DNA of 9,463 bases. Origin: an uncultured beta proteobacterium (GTDB taxonomy: Bacteria > Pseudomonadota > Gammaproteobacteria > Burkholderiales > Burkholderiaceae_B). A program made the translations under genes and the position numbers. The notes under the pieces were generated by a model that had not been told where the DNA came from, searched no databases, and saw nothing but the letters and a program-made list of their open reading frames with translations. The DNA lies in NCBI GenBank assembly GCA_903929925.1, contig CAIYWO010000358.1, forward strand, positions 1-9,463. Direction: 5' to 3'. Positions 7,089 to 9,463 of the stretch are shown here, piece after piece. The first letter of the stretch is position 1, and every line of letters starts with the position of its first letter.

Positions 7089-8114
7089 TTACCCGAACAT
7101 CTTTTTGTAACGCTCGACGAAGACCGGCCAAATTTCGGGGTTGGCCATCCGTGGCGCACGTTCACACCGCAGCAGCCCTTCAATTTGCTCGGCCCCCATG
7201 CGCGCGGCATTACGCCGTGCCTCATGCGTGACACCTGCCGTGTGATAGGTGGCCGTAACGTTTGGCAAGGACAGCAGCGGGTTATCGATAGCCGGTGGCT
7301 CGACGGTCCAAACATCTAGACCAGCGCCGGAGAGATGCTTGTCGCGCAGCGCCTCATACAAGGCGTTCTCATCATGAATGCCTCCGCGCGCGGTGGACAG
7401 GAAGACCGCACCTTTTTTCATCTCACGGTACTGATTCGCGCCAAAAAGATTCATGGTCTCCGGCGACCGTGGGCAATGTACGGACACAACATCCGACTGC
7501 GTCACTAATTGCTCAAAACTGACAGGGGTCGCACCACGCTTGGCGATTTCAGCATCTGTGAGCTTCGGATCACAGCCAATCACCTGCATTCCAAAAGCTT
7601 TCGCCAAGTGTGCGACACGAGTCCCGATGTTGCCAACACCCACGATACCGATGGTCAAGCCTTTGATCTCGTTGCCCATCAGATCTTCGCGAGTCGTGTA
7701 GGCATTGGCGCGCATCACACGATCAGACTCCGCAATGCGATGTTTAACCGACAAAAGCAAGCCAATCGCATGTTCTGCAACGGAGTCTGCATTACAACTT
7801 GATTGATTGACCACCAGCACGCCGTGACGGTTGCACGCTTCAAGATCGATTGGGTCAAAGCCAGCACCTGACGCAGAGGCGCACAACAGGTTCGGTAGCT
7901 GCTTAAGCAGCTCCTCGCCCAGCCACCACTGTTTAGGCACTTCATCGCGCGCCGCACAGATATGGTAGATCTGTGCCTCCTGAAGTGTTGCCAACGTTTT
8001 TTTTTCGTCGTCAGCGTAGCGGCAAATCGCTAAATCAATGTCCTTGAATTTGGCGAGATGCTCGTCAAACACCGGGTTGATCCAAAAATCGAAACGAACA
8101 ACCTTTTTTTTCAT
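7089..8114 (-). CDS. D-isomer-specific 2-hydroxyacid dehydrogenase (NAD-dependent)
   Basis: Members reduce 2-oxo acids to D-2-hydroxy acids, or the reverse, with NAD(P)H in the cytoplasm. With the ATG at 8114 the protein has 341 residues, normal for the family. It shows the split catalytic domain, the Rossmann motif GVGNIG at 159-164, an acidic residue (Asp182, in GCDPK) at the end of the next strand that favours NAD over NADP, and the catalytic Arg243 (STARGG), Glu272 (VEPP) and His291 (YHTAG). The usual proline before the catalytic His is tyrosine here. An open frame extends 13 codons further upstream to 8153, but that lies within the RraA-like gene. The 8114 start gives a classic ATGA overlap with the RraA-like stop and has AAAGG nine bases upstream, so it is preferred. 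Long A runs (A8 right after the start, A9 at 7997-8005) lie in its first 40 codons. The substrate is unknown; neighbours suggest a hydroxy or oxo acid shared with the RraA-like aldolase. Confidence 0.92.
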   Translation of the reverse strand: MKKKVVRFDFWINPVFDEHLAKFKDIDLAICRYADDEKKTLATLQEAQIYHICAARDEVPKQWWLGEELLKQLPNLLCASASGAGFDPIDLEACNRHGVLVVNQSSCNADSVAEHAIGLLLSVKHRIAESDRVMRANAYTTREDLMGNEIKGLTIGIVGVGNIGTRVAHLAKAFGMQVIGCDPKLTDAEIAKRGATPVSFEQLVTQSDVVSVHCPRSPETMNLFGANQYREMKKGAVFLSTARGGIHDENALYEALRDKHLSGAGLDVWTVEPPAIDNPLLSLPNVTATYHTAGVTHEARRNAARMGAEQIEGLLRCERAPRMANPEIWPVFVERYKKMFG

Positions 8115-8782
8115 TTCAGAACACCTTTGGCGCGCAGGCTTTGATCCACCCACTTACGATCCAAGGTCCCTTTGGCGATTTGCTTCAGGATGTCCTTCTC
8201 TTTCTTCTCGACCGCCATCACTAACGCAGCCAACTCGTCGGCAACATCAGGACGAATTGCAAAAACGCCATCGTAGTCACCCACAATGATGTCACCGGGG
8301 TGCACGACCATGCCGTCAACCGAGACGGTGACGTTGATTTCGCCTGGACCTTCTTTGTAGGGGCCACGATGCGAGATCGCACGCGCAAAAACAGGGAAGG
8401 TACTTTTGCCCAGGCTATCAACGTCGCGAATTGGGCCATCAATCACAAACCCAGCGATTTTTTTGCTAGCTGCAAGCGTAGACATAATTTCACCGATGAT
8501 CGCATTGCGCTGCGCACCACCTGCATCCACCACAATCACGTCGCCGGGTGCAGCCATATCAATCGCTTTGTGCACCATCAGGTTGTCGCCAGGTGCAGTC
8601 TTGACCGTGAACGCACGTCCCAAAATACGACCGCCCTTGTGAAAGGGACGCAGATCAACCGTACCGTTTGTACGGCTCATGACATCACTAATATTTGCCA
8701 CGGCGAGCTTGGCAAATTTTTTCAAGGTCGCATTGCTGACAGTGTGCTTGTGCGTGTTGATCGCAAATCCAAGGTTAGACAT
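8111..8782 (-). CDS. RraA-like / HMG-CHA aldolase family protein
   Basis: The family includes 4-hydroxy-4-methyl-2-oxoglutarate/4-carboxy-4-hydroxy-2-oxoadipate aldolases, which cleave tertiary-alcohol oxo acids to pyruvate plus pyruvate or oxaloacetate with a divalent metal, and the RNase E inhibitor RraA. Older annotations call them dimethylmenaquinone methyltransferase, which is wrong for this fold. The 223-residue protein has the core GGAQRNAIIGEIMSTLAAS stretch (88-106), then GFVIDGPIRD (111-120) with the metal/substrate pair Arg119-Asp120, and GDYDGVFAIRPDVA (168-181). At 223 residues it is longer than RraA of E. coli (161) and close to the aldolases, and its N-terminal extension also fits the aldolase group. 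The ATG at 8782 has GGAG (8788-8791) five bases upstream. Its stop overlaps the start of the dehydrogenase, and the hydroxyacid oxidase gene ends 32 bases before it, so the three genes look like one operon. Aldolase-type catalysis is likely, but the substrate is not known. Confidence 0.9.
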   Translation of the reverse strand: MSNLGFAINTHKHTVSNATLKKFAKLAVANISDVMSRTNGTVDLRPFHKGGRILGRAFTVKTAPGDNLMVHKAIDMAAPGDVIVVDAGGAQRNAIIGEIMSTLAASKKIAGFVIDGPIRDVDSLGKSTFPVFARAISHRGPYKEGPGEINVTVSVDGMVVHPGDIIVGDYDGVFAIRPDVADELAALVMAVEKKEKDILKQIAKGTLDRKWVDQSLRAKGVLK

Positions 8783-8787
8783 AGTTA

Positions 8788-8791
8788 CTCC
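8788..8791 (-). promoter_or_regulatory. Shine-Dalgarno of the RraA-like gene
   Basis: GGAG on the minus strand lies five bases before the ATG at 8782, inside the 32-base gap after the oxidase stop. It supports this start. No promoter is seen in so short a gap, so the gene is probably read from the transcript coming from the right. Confidence 0.7.
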
Positions 8792-8814
8792 ACATAAAAT
8801 AAAAAGGACGGGGT

Positions 8815-9463
8815 TTAGTCTTTACGACCGACGTGTACTAAAAACTCTGGCGTCAACTCTTTCAGTGTGTTGACACCCATCATGGCCATGTTGCGCGAAA
8901 CTTCTTGCTCTAGCAACGAAATCGCGTGATCCACGCCTGCTGGACCACCCACTGCGGCGGCGTAGTTAAAGGGTCGCCCCAGAAACACGCAACGTGCACC
9001 TAGGGCAATCGCCTTGACAATATCACTGCCGCGACGCACACCGCTATCAAGCATCACAGGGCCGTCTTTAAATGCATCAAGAATCTGAGGCAGCACTCTT
9101 AAGGGTGCGACGGCGCCATCTAATTGGCGAGCACCGTGATTAGACACAATCACGCCATCCATTCCGTACTGCTTGCAAAGTGTCGCATCGGCGGGATGCA
9201 GGATCCCTTTGATCACCATCGGCCCCTTCCATTGCGCACGAATCGCGCGAACATGGTCCCAGTGCAGGTGTCCACGCGAAGAAAAGTCCCGCATGACGTT
9301 CGCAGACATGATCGGCGCACCGCGGGTGGCGAAAGAGTTCTCAAAGTGCGGCATGCCATGGCGCGCGAGTGTTTTCAGAAACGTGCCAAAGAGCCAGCGG
9401 GGATGTGTAATGCCCTGCCACGCCAAGCGCACACTTGGCCTGAGAGGCGTAGAGAAACCTGTA
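8815..9463 (-). CDS. FMN-dependent alpha-hydroxy-acid dehydrogenase/oxidase, C-terminal part (5' end outside window)
   Basis: The family (glycolate oxidase, L-lactate dehydrogenase LldD, mandelate dehydrogenase) oxidises L-2-hydroxy acids to 2-oxo acids with FMN. The frame is open to base 9463, so the GTG at 9432 is internal; residues upstream of it (GFSTPLRPS) match the loop that normally precedes the GOX/LldD C-terminal half. About 215 residues are present of an expected 350-400. Seen are the IKGI segment with its FMN/substrate lysine (codon 9208-9210), VSNHGARQLDG with the catalytic His (9136-9138) and substrate-binding Arg (9127-9129), the LDSGVRRGSD FMN-phosphate loop (about 9018-9056) and FLGRPF (about 8968-8988). 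The C-terminal helix with MAMMGVNTLKEL is also typical. The substrate cannot be set from this half. It heads the visible part of the operon with the RraA-like aldolase and the D-2-hydroxyacid dehydrogenase, so it may supply or remove the 2-oxo acid handled by them. Confidence 0.92.
   Translation of the reverse strand, partial: TGFSTPLRPSVRLAWQGITHPRWLFGTFLKTLARHGMPHFENSFATRGAPIMSANVMRDFSSRGHLHWDHVRAIRAQWKGPMVIKGILHPADATLCKQYGMDGVIVSNHGARQLDGAVAPLRVLPQILDAFKDGPVMLDSGVRRGSDIVKAIALGARCVFLGRPFNYAAAVGGPAGVDHAISLLEQEVSRNMAMMGVNTLKELTPEFLVHVGRKD

Noticed and set aside
8115..8153. Thirteen-codon N-terminal extension of the D-2-hydroxyacid dehydrogenase starting at 8153
   Set aside because: It lies wholly inside the RraA-like gene; the 8114 ATG gives an ATGA junction, has AAAGG upstream and begins with the normal family N-terminus.
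8300..8797. 165-codon open frame on the plus strand antisense to the RraA-like gene
   Set aside because: Composition and content look like a shadow of the real minus-strand gene; no family features or ribosome site.
9430..9432. GTG at 9432 as the start of the hydroxyacid oxidase
   Set aside because: The frame stays open to the window edge and the residues before it match the family, so this is an internal valine.

Overview
The window reads as a mid-GC betaproteobacterial chromosome, most likely Burkholderiales (Alcaligenaceae/Bordetella-like). This rests on three things seen in the sequence. There is a very long double-length UvrA-type ABC protein, a Bug-type (TctC) periplasmic solute receptor of the kind greatly expanded in that order, and a cluster of 2-hydroxy-acid and RraA-like genes next to that receptor. 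The order-level assignment is inference.

Positions 1-6033 (+ strand) hold one compact gene string. It starts with the 3' part of a tandem UvrA gene (1-4212, 5' end outside the window). This is followed by pabB (4209-5357, ATGA overlap with uvrA) and pabC (5368-6033, ten bases after pabB). PabB and PabC make p-aminobenzoate from chorismate and glutamine-derived ammonia for folate; the PabA glutaminase is not in the window. The UvrA-like protein is a four-ABC-cassette version of the nucleotide-excision-repair damage sensor.

Positions 6004-9463 (- strand) hold a convergent catabolic-looking cluster, transcribed from the right edge leftwards. In order it contains an FMN-dependent L-2-hydroxy-acid dehydrogenase/oxidase (5' end outside the window), an RraA/HMG-CHA-aldolase-like protein, a D-isomer-specific 2-hydroxyacid dehydrogenase (ATGA overlap with the RraA-like gene) and a Bug-family substrate-binding protein. 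The Bug gene is set off by a 104-base AT-rich leader carrying a 20-bp direct repeat. A reasonable inference is uptake of a carboxylic acid and its conversion through a 2-hydroxy/2-oxo acid and aldol cleavage to central metabolites; the actual substrate cannot be read from the sequence. No membrane subunits (TctA/TctB) or regulator gene are visible.

The two strings converge with a 30-base overlap of pabC and the Bug gene. No RNA genes, insertion sequences, CRISPR arrays, prophage genes or defence systems were seen. No stretch over 300 bases lacks a gene. I do not see a clearly new biological system. The most unusual items are the tandem UvrA with an unusually short second module and its overlap with pabB, the duplicated Bug leader, and the L-/D-hydroxyacid plus aldolase gene set.
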